Below are positions 34,568 to 45,554 of a stretch of 64,000 nucleotides of DNA, one piece after another. Each line of letters starts with the position of its first letter. Positions within the stretch are counted from its first letter, which is position 1. The stretch spans positions 48,649,587 through 48,713,586 of the forward strand of contig OZ024824.1 in NCBI GenBank assembly GCA_964016985.1, read 5' to 3'. Under the pieces are notes generated by a model, which saw only the letters and a list, made by a program, of their open reading frames with translations, was not told the DNA's origin and searched no databases. A program made the position numbers and the translations under genes. Source of the stretch: Anodontia alba (lineage: Eukaryota; Mollusca; Bivalvia; Lucinida; Lucinidae).

Positions 34568-34637
34568 AAAAAATATTGTGAGAAAGAGGAGAAATTGCTC
34601 CTTGGGAGCAATTTCTCCTCTCTTCCTTAATATTTTT
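34568..34637. repeat. 70-bp hairpin with perfect 17-bp inner stem
   Basis: The inner arms AGAGGAGAAATTGCTCC (34585-34601) and GGAGCAATTTCTCCTCT (34605-34621) pair perfectly around a 3-base loop. The stem extends imperfectly outward to AAAAATATT/AATATTTTT. It lies between array E and a unique stretch, and no terminator-type or RNA-gene function can be assigned from sequence. Confidence 0.8.
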
Positions 34638-34829
34638 GTTACCTTTTGTTAGATTTTCATGTTTAAACAGGGACCAGATTTCACTTCGAGATAAGCAGTA
34701 TTCGATATAAGTGAAATCGAGATAACAAGAGTCGACTGTAGATATATAGGGAAAACTAGAGCAAGTGCCCAAAGGAGCAAGTGCCCAGAGGGTCACGAAT
34801 ACTCCCGGCCGGTGCCATTTTCTAATCAT
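34638..34829. other. Non-coding remnant with 'ttcgagataa' repeats
   Basis: It contains spaced 'cgagataagcagtattcgata' and 'cgagataacaagagtcgactg' segments, and a local direct repeat 'gagcaagtgccca' (about 34763 and 34777). It looks like a remnant of an interspersed repeat. No ORF is supported. Confidence 0.35.
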
Positions 34830-35890
34830 AAAATATTTTAAAGTCAATGACAATGATATAAGGCAAAATCAATGGACCATGAAATATAGGTCACTGACAA
34901 ACATATAGTTTACAAGGTCAGTCCCAGAGTGACACTGATCTATCATCCCAAGTGATTAAATAGTCTTCAAGACATGAAGCTAAATCGCTGGACCATAAAA
35001 TATAGGTCACTGACCTTCATAAACTTGACAGGTCAATCTGATGGTTACATCAGACTTTGATGTTAATCCATTAAATAATCTAGAAGATATTGAACAAAAT
35101 CACTAGACCATGAAATATAGGTCATGATGATGTATATTTACACTGAGGTCAAAGTTTGGGTCACACTGTGTCATTTTATGTAAATATGACACTTAGGCCT
35201 AAAATAGTGGGACAAACTCACAGGGCTATGAAATATAGGTCACATAATCCCAAACTATAATAGTCATACATCGAATTGTCTTCAAGATGTAACATGTAAT
35301 CACTGGACCATGAATATAGGTCACAGTGACCTACATTTATTTTTAGGTCAACTGTCGGACCATACTGATTCATAAACCCAAATAATGATGTTCATACATC
35401 AAATAACATTCAAGATATAAGGCAAAATCACTGGACCATGATATATAGGTCAAGGTGACCTACATTTGTTAAGCTGTCAATTGTGGTGTCACACAAGAAA
35501 ATATCCCAAGTATCACATCAATCCTGCGGGTTCAACCCCAGCCGAGGTCGGCAACATTCTTTCGTGGAGATTGATCATGAAATATTTTCTACGGTCATTC
35601 TCTCCCTTCCGCTGATTCAAGAAGGGCAGTTGTCAGTTTCTGGCGAAAGAATGTGCACAATACTGGTTAACCACTTAGAGGACTAAGCCTGCCCAGTAAA
35701 CGTGTGGCTAGGTAAACTGACCGCGCTCGCATGACCCCATTGGGTTGACTGGGCCGTAAAACCTCAACACAAACAAAATCACATTAATCCATGAAATAGT
35801 CTTCAAAATATATGGCAAAATCACTGGAGCATGAAAATGTCATAATGACCTTGACCTTATTACACTGAATGTTGATGTGGTAAACATGTC
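34830..35890 (+). repeat. Array K, unit about 110-130 bp, interrupted by SINE copy 4
   Basis: Units contain 'cactggaccatgaaatata', 'ggtcactgacctacattt', 'caaatagtcttcaagatat' and 'ggtcacactg'. Marks lie near 34870, 34990, 35105, 35225, 35305, 35430 and 35820. The SINE at 35525-35777 interrupts the array. Non-coding. Confidence 0.7.
35525..35777 (+). mobile_element. tRNA-derived SINE, copy 4, 5'-truncated, with 13-bp target duplication
   Basis: The copy begins in the B-box area (TGCGGGTTCAACCCC), lacking the A box and the first part of the tRNA head. The central domain and the tail AAAACCTCAACACAAACAAA are complete. Flanks ATCACATCAATCC (35512-35524) and ATCACATTAATCC (35778-35790) differ at one base. 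Truncation at the 5' end with an intact 3' tail is what LINE-driven insertion gives. Confidence 0.9.
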
Positions 35891-36263
35891 TAATGCCCAT
35901 CCTTCTTTATTGTTTGTATAAACAAACTGTTATATACTACTTTATTGGGGTGTCCTAGATTTTGACCTCTAGCCCTGCCCCGTGGCATGACCCAGGGGCT
36001 CAAAGATGTAGAATGGAAGAGAACCCTTCCAGGTACCCCCATACCAAATATGAAAAGGTTTTGATCAGTGGCTGCAGAGTTATAAATAATCAAAAAACTT
36101 TGAAGTAAAACTTGGTTATAGAAAGGGTTAACAGACGGAATCACGGACGGATGGACAGACGGAAGGACGGACAGACAGACAGACGAATGGAACCCACAAA
36201 AAAAAACTATATACCCCTTCTGCATACTTTATATGCCGGAGGTATGGTATGCGAAGGGGTATA
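35891..36263 (+). mobile_element. Short hairpin-ended element H
   Basis: A single unit with 'tgaaaaggttttgatcagtgg' is followed by GGACGGATGGACAGACGGAAGG and an end hairpin between TATACCCCTTCTGCATAC (from 36209) and GTATGCGAAGGGGTATA (to 36263). The start near 35935 ('tatactactttattggggtg') holds a partial inverse of the end motif. Non-coding. Confidence 0.7.
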
Positions 36264-37240
36264 ATAAGTCCCGCCCCCTGGCAACTACTTTTTTTTTTGA
36301 TGAATCATGATGGCTTGAAAATCTTGGTAGAGGGTCACCAAAGAAACATTTTTGCCAAATTATATTGAAATCGGGCCAGAGGTTTCTGACAAGAACATTT
36401 TTAAATTTTCTATATAGATATATAGGAAAAATATGCCCCACATCCTGGCAGCCAAGTTTTTTGACAAATCATGATGGCTTGAATAATCTTTGTAGAAGGT
36501 CATCAAAGGAACATATCAGCCAAATTATATTGAAATCAGTCCAGTGGTTTCTGACATTATTTTTTAAGTTTTCTATATAGACATATAGGGAAAATAAGCC
36601 CACCCCTGGCAGCTATGTGTTTTGAGGATTCATGACAGTTTGAACAATCTTGGTAGAGGGTCACCAAAGGAACAGTTCGACCAAATTTTATTGAAATTGG
36701 TCCAGTGGTTTCTGACAAGAACATTTTTTTCTATATAAATATTTAGAGAAAATAAGCCCTGCCCCTGGCGGCCACGTTTTTTAACAAATTATCATGGCTT
36801 GAAATGGTAGAGGGTCACCAAAGGAACATTTCTGATGAATTATACTGAAATCAGTTTAGTGGTTTCTGTCAAGAAGATTTTCAAAGTATCTATATAGATA
36901 TATAGGGGAAAAAAACTCTGCCCCCTGGCGGCCATGTTTTTTGATGAATTATGATGGCTTGAAACATGTTGGTAGAGGGTCACCAAAGGAACATTTCTGA
37001 TGAATTATACTGAAATCACTTTAGTGGTTTCTGACAAGATTTTTTAATTTTTCTATATAGATATATAGGGGAAAATAAACTCTGGCCCCTGGCGGCCATG
37101 TCTTTTGATGAATTATGATGGCTTGAATGATCTTGATAGAGGGTCACCAAAGAAACATTTCTGTCAAATTATATTGAAATTCGTCCAGTGGTTTCTGACA
37201 AGAAGATTTTTTAAGTTTTCTATATGGAGATATGTTGTTG
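36264..37240 (+). repeat. Tandem array L, unit about 160 bp
   Basis: Six units carry 'cccctggcggccatgttttt', 'gatgaattatgatggcttga', 'gtagagggtcaccaaaggaa', 'tggtttctgacaagaa' and 'tctatatagatatatagggg'. No terminal hairpin is seen at the right end. Non-coding. Confidence 0.8.
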
Positions 37241-37482
37241 GTACTCATCAGTCTTCTAATGAGTGTCATCAACTATTGCTTTTGTGGAGAAATAAGAAAA
37301 AATATTATGTGAATAGTTTTCTTACAGTCATATTTTATCTGAAGTTATGAATAAATAGGACAAGTAAACTGAAATATCTTACTGTCCTTAGGGAAATGGG
37401 ACAAACTGGACAAGTAAGGCGTGGTATTTTCACCGCCCTGCTTTTAAGATTGTAGAGTTTGGCTAGTGCAATTCATTTAAGA

Positions 37483-37628
37483 ATTGAAATCAGATTTTTA
37501 GCTTGCACTGCATAGTGATAAACATTAGGCTATTTTGATGTCTGTGAACCCGAAGCACTTCTCAGAGACAATAAAATAGTCTAATGTTTATCATCATCAA
37601 GTGCAAGCTAAAAATCTCCACTTCAATT
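37483..37628 (-). repeat. Long inverted repeat (about 60-bp arms) just past the host gene's poly(A) signal
   Basis: The arm from about 37483 ('agatttttagcttgcac', 'gataaacattaggctatttt') is the inverse of the arm ending about 37628 ('aaaatagtctaatgtttatc', 'gtgcaagctaaaaatct'). Only about ten bases (CCCGAAGCAC) form the loop. Mismatches are few and spread out. It could be a foldback MITE or a transcribed stem-loop. No target duplication was identified. Confidence 0.8.
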
Positions 37629-37646
37629 TATATATCTACATATCTT

Positions 37647-37652
37647 TTTATT
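37647..37652 (-). promoter_or_regulatory. Candidate poly(A) signal AATAAA of the host gene
   Basis: On the minus strand AATAAA lies about 280 nt after the TAA stop of the terminal exon (37934-37936). Spacing fits a normal 3' UTR, but only the hexamer supports the call. Confidence 0.45.
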
Positions 37653-37933
37653 CATGCAATTTTTAGCAGTATTGTACCTACCAGGAAATATTTTTCTTAA
37701 TACCAACAATTTAAGGTTGCTTAATGTCAGATTTGGAACAGCCAGAAGGCAGAACGTGCATGCTCCATCAAGGCAGAATGCATGCAACATCATTATAATC
37801 TCAGTAAACTAAGAACACTATTGGCTGACACTGACATTGTTTGTCTCTGCCTTATGCCTGCTTTGACAAGAAAGTTTTTCATCAAAACATGAAACACATA
37901 AGAACTTCATTTAAGGAGACAGCACTAAACATA
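37653..37933 (-). other. Probable 3' UTR of the host gene
   Basis: This is unique sequence between the stop codon and the candidate poly(A) signal on the minus strand. It has no repeat units, unlike nearly everything around it, which fits a transcribed, constrained region (inference). Confidence 0.4.
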
Positions 37934-38148
37934 TTATTTACAATTAAACTCTTGTGTTTCTTGCTCCATATCATCCTCTACGTACACATCTGTCATATTC
38001 TGTTCTGATTTAGCACTGGTCTCTTCTGAAGAGCTAGTCTTTTCTTGATTGTTGTATTCTTGTGCTCTATTAATATCATCTCTTGCTGACCTGTAGTACT
38101 GTCTCTCTCCATAATCATGATTTTTGTAGCCACCTATTGCCAAAGCGC
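37934..38148 (-). CDS. Terminal coding exon of an unrecognised host gene
   Basis: Minus-strand exon: the acceptor is TTTTTTGTTAATTAAAG ending at 38149, the exon starts GC GCT TTG, and the stop is TAA at 37936-37934. It encodes about 71 residues, ALAIGGYKNHDYGERQYYRS... ending DVYVEDDMEQETQEFNCK. The sequence is polar and acidic towards the end, with tyrosines in QYYRS and DVYVEDD and no predicted membrane segment. The first two bases complete a glycine codon begun by the last base of the exon ending at 47329, so the two exons join in phase. It reads like the C-terminal tail of a longer protein, possibly a cytoplasmic tail, whose domains lie outside the window. I do not recognise the family. 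Confidence 0.62.
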
Positions 38149-38871
38149 CTTTAATTAACAAAAAAGAAATAAGCCAAAATATTAAATGACAGAAAGGTAT
38201 TCAGATCTGAGGGCAAAAGCTGGTTGGAAATGTCAAGGATTTATATTAGTTGGGACTGTGGTAGTTAGTCTAATTGTATAAAGAATTTAGCCTGACTCAG
38301 CAAACTGAATTTGAATATCTTAAAGGCCCAAAACATGTGTGAGATGTGACCAGTGTTCAAGACAGACTGTACAGGATTAAGGTATAGAATATGTGATTGA
38401 ATGCCACATAATATCAATGCAAAATCGTATGTGTGTTGTCAGGCAATGTAATGTCATGATGTTGTTAGATACATACTCCACTTAAGTAACCATGCACTTT
38501 CTGAGTGTCATTCTAAGCTAAAACATTTGCTATCCTTTCAAGCTGGTGGTATTGCACTGTACACAGATATAGGGTCTACTTTGAGTTTACCAACAATATA
38601 TTATATCGGTGTATTACAATAGACAATAACAGTAAAAAATGTGATTTATGGACCTTCAATATCGCAAGACATTTGTTTCGAGCTACAAGTGTTGCGAAAA
38701 CCATAGTGATTCTGCATGTCAGATCATTAGATAGCCCAATCTAAGTGTTCATATTTCGCATATGTATAAAGGCTTTGGCCTGTAAAATAACTGCAAAATC
38801 TTCACTGGACTTAACTAACTGTTGAACTAGGACACATGGGTTAATTTGGAACTGCATTGTGAGCATATGCT

Positions 38872-38940
<69 letters not shown>

Positions 38941-39454
38941 TCCAAATTATTATGTACAGAAGTTCTTCTTGCCTGAATTCAAAACAAGAAATCAACAAAA
39001 GGTGATGTCACACCTACTGGTGCCTGCCATTATTATAAACCAGAGGAGCTCACCTGAGAACTCTGGTCCTAGGCAGGGACAATCTATGGGTGACAGAATT
39101 TTGAGCAAATAGAAACCTTTTCCCACTATGGCCAACTGATATAAGTTTCAAATAAATCCCTTTGAACTGTGATTTTATACAAATTGTTCGTGATTTTATA
39201 CATGTACATAGCCCTAGTGCAGGGGCAGATAACCCCTAAATAACACAATTTTATGTCAAATGAAACCTTTTGTCACTATGGTCAACTGATGCAAGTTTCA
39301 ATGAAATCTTTTTGAACTGTGATTTTATACATATTTTTTTTTTCATGATTTCATACATGTAGATAGTCCTGGGCAAGAGCAGATCACACCTGGAGACAGC
39401 GTTTTGATGTCAAATGAAACCTTTTGTCACCATGGCCAACTGGTGCAAGTTTCA
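38149..39454 (-). other. Intron sequence with (TG)n microsatellite and array M
   Basis: This is the 3' part of the 9.2-kb intron. A (GT)n tract runs at about 38877-38938. From about 39050 to 39450, three units carry 'gaaaccttttgtcactatgg', 'ccaactgatgcaagtttca' and 'tgaactgtgattttatac'. The (CV)n and (TH)n open frames over the microsatellite are artefacts. Confidence 0.6.
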
Positions 39455-40004
39455 AAACAAGAAGCCCATGGGCCACTACGCTCACTAGAGCTCAAGTGAA
39501 GGAGCAAGTCCACTTCTACAACCTTAACCCTTTTGCACTCAGAGCTTGCACTTTGTATTTTTAAAGTTCTGTTTTTCAGTATATAAATTTTGATATAAGT
39601 TGCTTACTTTTCATATTTAAATTAGGCCAAGGTCAACCAATGGTCACTATTTGAATAAACCTGGTAGGGCCAGAGTCCCCAATGCTGAATACCAAGTTTC
39701 AAGATCTTTGGCGGGGAGAAGGTAACAAGAGGGCCCAGAGGGCCTTAATTCGCTCACCTGAGTGTCATTGTCTCTAGTACATTCTAAAAGACTATGATTT
39801 CTCTTCATAGGACTATGTATGTTTAAAATTTGTTGAAAAGAATCTTTTCGGATGACAGGCTGGGGGGTGCTGGACAGAAGCATGGTGCCTTATTGTTGAA
39901 TAGGCATGTGAACTAGATGAAGCTATGTAACCAAATATCAAAGGCCACGGCCTTCTAGTTTCAGACAAAATGATTTTTAAAGGTTTTCCCTATATAAGTA
40001 TATA
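39455..40004 (+). repeat. Two truncated starts of array-type elements
   Basis: At 39455 'aaaacaagaagcccatgggccac' with 'cgctcactagag', and at 39727 'aacaagagggcccagagggcc' with CGCTCACCTGAG, look like left ends of the CAAGAGG...GGTGAGCT element class. Neither is followed by a full array. The second runs into 'aaaggttttccctatataag', where the Tc1-like element is inserted. Confidence 0.6.
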
Positions 40005-40006
40005 TA

Positions 40007-41580
40007 CTACTCAAAGTTTGATAGGGATCACGTTTTATGTATCAAATTTTGCAATGCAAATGTACAAATTCATGACAGAGTTTGCACTCCGTATATTGAA
40101 TATTATCTTTTGGTGCAATTCATGCATTTCAGTACTGATGAAAGTGCACACTTTTCACACTTTGCAAATGAACCCATGCACCCTCAAAATCTTGCGTAAC
40201 ACTGCATTCGAGCCAGAACATCAAAATTGGTAGTTTTCATTTTCTAAGCGTGAAAAGGTTTTCATTTGGTTCCTGAAACCCTTAAATGCCTCGAAGACAA
40301 TTCAGAAACCATCTAAGTCCCTAAGAAATGAACCATGGGGTTGGAATGTTAGAATCTGGTGTCTCTCAACGTCGTGTTGCTGGGATTCTGAATGTGTCAC
40401 AAAGCGTGGTATCCCGAATGTAGTCTCGACATCTAACCCATGGAAATCCTTCACACAGACATGACGGGGGTCGAGACAGGGCTACAACTCAAAGTCAGGA
40501 CCGGTTTTTGTTGATTCAATCTCGATGTCAACGGTTCCTGAACGCTTGGCGCTTGAATAGTGAGTTTACAAATGGAACTGGAGTACGCATTTCTAAACAA
40601 ACAGTCAGAAACAGACTCTATGAGTTCGGACTTAGTGCCAGGAGACCCGCTGTACATGTCCCATTGACGCGACAGCATGTGCAAGACCGGCTAGACTTTG
40701 CCAGAACTCACGTTAGGTGGACAATTCGTGACTGGACACCAGTTCTTTTCACTGATGAGTCCGGTTTCTGTCTAGACTTCACTGATAAACGTCAGTTGGT
40801 GTGGAGAATGGCCAAAGAGCAATTTCATTACTTGAATGTGGCAGAACATGATCGCTATGGCAAGGGTTCAGTCATGGTTGGGTAGGCATTAGCGTCAATG
40901 GAAAAACTGACCTGTATGTTGTTGAAAACGGAACGGTAACCGCAGTGAGGTACTGTAATGAGATTCTAGATCAGTTTGTGAGACCATATGCAGGTGCTAT
41001 CGGTCCAGACTTTATTCTTATAGACGATAATGCCCGTCCCCACCGTGCACACATCACTGATGCCTATCTGGAACGTGAGACAATTGTGCGTATGGACTGG
41101 CCTGCTCGATCACCGGACTTGAATCCGATTGAGTATGCATGGGACATGCTTCAGCATGCTGTTTCAGCACGACCTGTGCAGCCAAGGACTTTACAGGAGC
41201 TCAATGATGCACTGGTTGCTGAATGGAGACTCATTCCACAAAACCGGATACGGACTCTGATTACGAGCATGCGCAGGCGATGTCGTGCTGTAACTGATGC
41301 CCATGGACGTCATACGCGTTATTAGGGAAGTTTGTCTCAACAAATTTAGAAATTTGTGAAAATTCAGTCGCCAAAAACCCTTAGTGTTACGGCACATTTT
41401 GGGGGTGCCCAGGCGTTTACTGTTGCCACGCTTGAATACACTGATATTTGACGAAATGAATCAATGGAATTAAGGAAAGACATGTTTTCTATAATTTTCT
41501 ATCAATTTTGGATTCAGCTAATTCATTTATCCAAAAATTATTTTGCTTTAAAAAAGTGACCCCTATCAAACTCTGAGTAG
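40007..41580 (+). mobile_element. Full-length, inactive Tc1-like DNA transposon, 1574 bp
   Basis: The terminal inverted repeats CTACTCAAAGTTTGATAGGG.. (40007-40031) and the inverse ending ..CAAACTCTGAGTAG (41556-41580) match with two mismatches over 25 bp. TA dinucleotides flank them at 40005-40006 and 41581-41582, the target duplication of the Tc1/mariner superfamily. It encodes one transposase, now broken. Flanks on both sides are array-element sequence ('ccctatataagta' and 'aaaacaagatggctgcc'), so it jumped into a repeat. It lies in the intron of the host gene. Confidence 0.93.
40286..41325 (+). pseudogene. Tc1-like transposase (DD34E), disrupted
   Basis: The ATG is at 40286. The N-terminal part holds a helix-turn-helix (SGVSQRRVAGILNVSQSVVS). 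Catalytic residues are visible: FTDESGF (Asp codon 40753), LIDDNARPH (Asp codon 41026) and SPDLNPIEYAW (Glu codon 41131). The second and third are separated by exactly 34 residues, the DD34E signature. Damage: in-frame stops TAA at 40322 and TAG at 40421, and a one-base deletion near 40877 that leads to TAG at 40883 and shifts the frame for the C-terminal part (natural stop at 41323-41325). Total length is about 346 codons, normal for the family. The role would be cut-and-paste transposition at TA sites. Confidence 0.93.
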
Positions 41581-41584
41581 TATA

Positions 41585-42385
41585 TAAAACAAGATGGCTG
41601 CCATCTTGGATTTCTAATAAAGATGATTTTAGCTATTTTTGATCTACAAGTCACCCTGATGCTTCCTACCAAGTTTAAAGTTAAAAAGTCTTTTGATTCT
41701 GGAGAAGAAGCGAAAAATAGATTTTCAAAATGGCTGCCATGGCAGACATCTTGGATTTCCAATCAGAAAGATTTTAGCTATTTTTGACCTATAAGTCAAC
41801 CTGATGCTTCCTACCAAGTTTCGAGTCAATTGGCTTTTTCAGTTTAGGAGAAGAAGTGAAAAATAGATTTTCAAAATGGCCACCAAGGCAGCCATCTTGG
41901 ATTTCAGATCGGGACGATTTTTTGCTATTTTTGATCTATATGTCACCCCAATGCTTCCTGCCAAGTTTGGAGTCAGTTGGCTTTTGGGTTTAGGAGAAGA
42001 AGCGAAAAACAGATTTTCATCTTGGATTTCGGATCGACACCTTTTAGCTATTTTTAATCTACAAGTCACCCTGATGCTTCCTACCTAGTTTAAATTCAAT
42101 AAGCCTTTCAGTTTAGGAGAAGAAGTGAAAAATAGATTTTCAAGATGGCTGCCATGGCGGCCATCTTGGATTTCTGATCAGAATGATTTTAGCTATTTTT
42201 GATCTATAAGTCACCCCAATGCTTCCTACTAAGTTTGGAGTCAATTGGCTTTTGGGTTTAGAAGAAGAAGCGAAAAATAGATTTTCAAGATAGCTGCCAT
42301 AGCGGCCATCTTGGATTTCCGATCGACACAATTTTAGCTATTTTTGATCTACAAGTCACCCAGATGCTTCCTACCTAGTTTAAAG
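41585..42385 (+). repeat. C-type tandem array, about five units
   Basis: The units are the same as in 3840-5900 ('gctgccatcttggatttc', 'gattttagctatttttgatc', 'tacaagtcaccctgatgctt'). It starts at the Tc1 insertion point and ends where element A copy 2 begins (42390). ORFs here on both strands are repeat shadows. Confidence 0.8.
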
Positions 42386-42389
42386 TCAA

Positions 42390-43362
42390 CTAGAGCTGGT
42401 GTTTGTAAAACACTATGCCCCCAACTGCCCGACTCTAACACTGTTTGACTCCAACACTGCTTAGCCAGGACGGTAACAACAGTACAAATATATGATTTCA
42501 ATGTTATTTTATCAAAGGGAAATAACTCTAAAATAGGAGATGATTGGGATAAGAAAAAAAATACGGATCACCTATTTTTTCATGAGGAATCAAAACATGA
42601 AATTTCAAAACATTAGCATACATGGTTCTAAACTTATGCTATACACAATAAAGCAACGACATTAAATGGCCCGAAATTGCGAAGGGCCATAACTCCAACA
42701 TTTCATTTAGTTGGTTCAAAATTTATTCAGGTGATCTCCTCCTCAATCCCAATCAGTATACCAAATATCATGGCTCTAGCTTAAATACTTTTTGAGATAT
42801 CTTGCTGAAAAAGTCAAAATGCCTAGAACTACAAAGGGCCATAACTACAACAATTTTTCATGGAATTCCCTAAAAAACAAACCAGGTAATCTCCACATCA
42901 TCCCCAATCAGCATATAATATTTCAAGACCCTAGCTTAAGTGCTTTTCAAGAAATCTTGCTGACAAGGTCAAAATGAGCAGAACTGCAAAGGGACGTAAC
43001 TTTATCAATATTTTCATGGAATTCTCTCAAAATATAATCGGGTAATGTACACATCATTCCCACTCACTGTATCCAATTTCAAGAACCCAGCTTAAATACT
43101 TTTCAAGATATCTTGCTCACAAGATTTAATTCTGATTTTTTTCAAAGGGGCATAACTTTAAATAAACATGCTAGACAAGAAACAAAATACGGGTCGGCTA
43201 TTTTTTCATTGGGAACCCAAATATAAAATTTCAAAACCCTAGCGTGCAGGGTTCTTAAGATATGGCATGCACAAAAAAAGCTTGATGAACGGACAAACAG
43301 TCCGATGGACAAATGAAGGCAAAATAATATGCCCCATCAATTTCATTCGAAACTGGGGGCAT
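42390..43362 (+). mobile_element. Array element A, copy 2
   Basis: The start 'ctagagctggtgtttgtaaa' with CTATGCCCCCAACTGCC is nearly identical to 17509 and 63855. The end is AATATGCCCCATCAATTTC..GAAACTGGGGGCATAA (about 43325-43362). Inside are units with 'aaagggccataactccaac' and 'gagatatcttgctgaaaa', and a short GACAAACAGTCCGATGGAC tract near the right end. Non-coding. Confidence 0.82.
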
Positions 43363-44928
43363 AATCAGGTCATCTACTCATCGCTACCAATCTATTCATC
43401 AAGTTTCAGGGCTCCAGCTTCAATAGTTTTTGAGATATTTTGTTCACAAGGGAAACATGCCCAAATTTACAAAGGGCCATTACTTATGAAATATTTTTCA
43501 GAATTTACAAAATAATTAATCAGGTCATCTACTCATCATTACCAATCAATTCACCAAGTTTCAAGTCTCTAGCTCTAATAGTTTTTGAGATATTTTGCTG
43601 ACAAGATAAAAATGCCCAAAATAACAAAGGGGCATAACTCAAGAAGTATATTTCAAAATTTCTTCAAAAGTTAATCAGGTTGTCTACTCATCACTACCAG
43701 TCTATTCATCAAGTGTCAAGGCTCTAGTTCCAACAGTTTTTGAGATATTTTGCTGACAAGGTAAAATTGCCCAAAATTACAAAGGGCCATAACTCATGAA
43801 GTATTTTTCAGAATTTCTTCAAAAATTAATCAGGTCATCTACTAATCACTACAAATCCATTTACTAAGTTTCAAGGCTCTAGCTCTAACAGTTTTTGAGA
43901 TATTTTGCTGACAAGATAAAAATGCCTAAAATTACAAAGGAGCATAACTCAAGAAGTATATTTCAAAATTTCTTCAAAAGTTTATCAGGTTGTCTACTCA
44001 TAACTACCAGTCTATTCATCAAGTTTCAAGGCTCTAGCTTCAATAGTTTTTGAGATATTTTGCTGACAAGTTAAAAATGCCCAAAATTACAAAGGGCCAT
44101 AACTCATGAAGTGTTTTTCAGAATTTCTTCAAAAGTTAATCAGGTCATCTACACATCACTACAAATCCATTTACTAAGTTTCAAGGCTCAAGCTCTAACA
44201 GTTTTTGAGATATTTTGCTGACAAGGTAAAAATGCCCAAAATTACAAAGGGCCATAACTCAAAAGGCATTTTTCAAAATTTCTTCAAAAGTTAATCAGGT
44301 TGTCTACTCATCACTACCAGTCTATTCATTAAGTTTCAAGGCGGTAGCTCCAACGGTTTTTGAGATATTTTGCTGACAAGATAAAAATGCCCAAAATTAC
44401 AAAGGGCCATAACTCATGAAGTATTTTTCAGAATTTCTTCAAAAGTTAATCAGGTCATCTACTCATCACTACAAATCCATTTACTAAGTTTCAAGGCTCT
44501 AGCTCTAACAGTTTTTGAGATATTTTGCTGACAAGGTAAAATTGCCCAAAATTACAAAGGGCCATAACTCAAGAAGTATTTTTCAAAATTTCTTCAAAAG
44601 TTAATCAGGTTGTCTACTCATCACTACCAGTCTATTCATCAAGTTTCAAGGCTCTAGCTTTAATAGTTTTTGAGATATTTTGCTGACAAGATTGCATCCA
44701 TATTTTTTCAAAGGGCCATAACTCAAAAAAGGGGCATAATCCTGTCAAGAAAAAAAATACGTGTCAGCAATTTTTTCATGAGGAATCCATATATGAAATT
44801 TCAAAACAGTAGCATTCACGGTTTTAAAGTTATGCTATGCATCAAAAAGCGTGACGAACGGACGGACGGAAGGACGAACAACCCAGAAGCAATATGCCCC
44901 TCCAACTTCTTTGAAGTTGGGGGCATAA
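43363..44928 (+). mobile_element. Array element A-type, copy 3, regular units of about 155 bp
   Basis: About nine regular units carry 'caaagggccataactcat', 'aaaagttaatcaggtcatct', 'actcatcactaccaatcta' and 'gagatattttgctgacaagg'. The end is GACGGACGGACGGAAGGACG, then ATATGCCCCTCCAACTTC..GAAGTTGGGGGCATAA (to 44928). Alternate units differ in a correlated way ('tcatctactcatcac' against 'ttgtctactcatcac'), so the array probably grew by doublets. Non-coding. Confidence 0.82.
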
Positions 44929-44929
44929 A

Positions 44930-45416
44930 AAGCCTTTCGGTTCTGAAGAAGCGAAAAATAGATTTTCAAGATGGCTGCCATGGCGGCCATCTTGGATTTC
45001 CGATCGGAACGATTTTAACTATTTTTGATCTATAAGTCACTCCAATGTTTCCTACTAAGTTTGGAGTCAATTGGCTTTTGGGTTTAGGAGAAGAAGCGAA
45101 AAATAGATTTTCAAGATGGCTGCCATGGCGGCTATTTTTGCTATTTTCGATTTTAGCTATTTTTTATCTACAAGTCACCCCGATGCTTCCTACCAAGTTT
45201 GGAGTCAATTAGCTTTTTGGTTCAGGGAAGAAGCAAAAAATAGACTTTCAAGATGGCTGCCATCTTGGATTTCCAATCGGCACGATTTTAACTATTTTTA
45301 ATCTACAAGTCACCACGATGCTTCCTAACAAGTTTGGAGTTAATTGGCCTTTCGGTTCAGGAGAAGAAGCGAAAAATAGATTTTCAAGGTGGCGGCCATG
45401 GTGGCCATCTTGGATT
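44930..45416 (+). repeat. C-type tandem array, about three units, left-truncated
   Basis: The array joins directly to the end of element A copy 3 at 44929 and carries the 'ggcggccatcttggatttccgat' and 'caagtcaccccgatgcttcc' units. Left end motifs are absent. Confidence 0.75.
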
Positions 45417-45554
45417 TCGGCTCTTGCTAATCCACGCATAATCTCGTTAATCCAGAACGAGGCTTGCGCTGTATCACAGATAACAATGATGGATCGTCAG
45501 ACTGTGACTAAAATTAGTGGAAATTTCTGCGTCTTGTTCGGTGAAGCGGAATGA
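45417..45554 (+). other. Unexplained 138-bp insert with an open frame
   Basis: A stretch unlike the repeats on either side replaces part of a C-type unit after 'ggccatcttggatttc'. It keeps one plus-strand frame open (ALANPRIISLIQNEACAVSQ...NFCVLFGEAE) up to TGA at 45552. It has no ATG of its own at the start and no recognised motif. It might be an exon-sized fragment carried in, or chance. I assign no function. Confidence 0.3.

Noticed and set aside
38741..39112. ORFs with (TH)n and (CV)n runs
   Set aside because: They are produced by the (GT)n microsatellite at 38877-38938.
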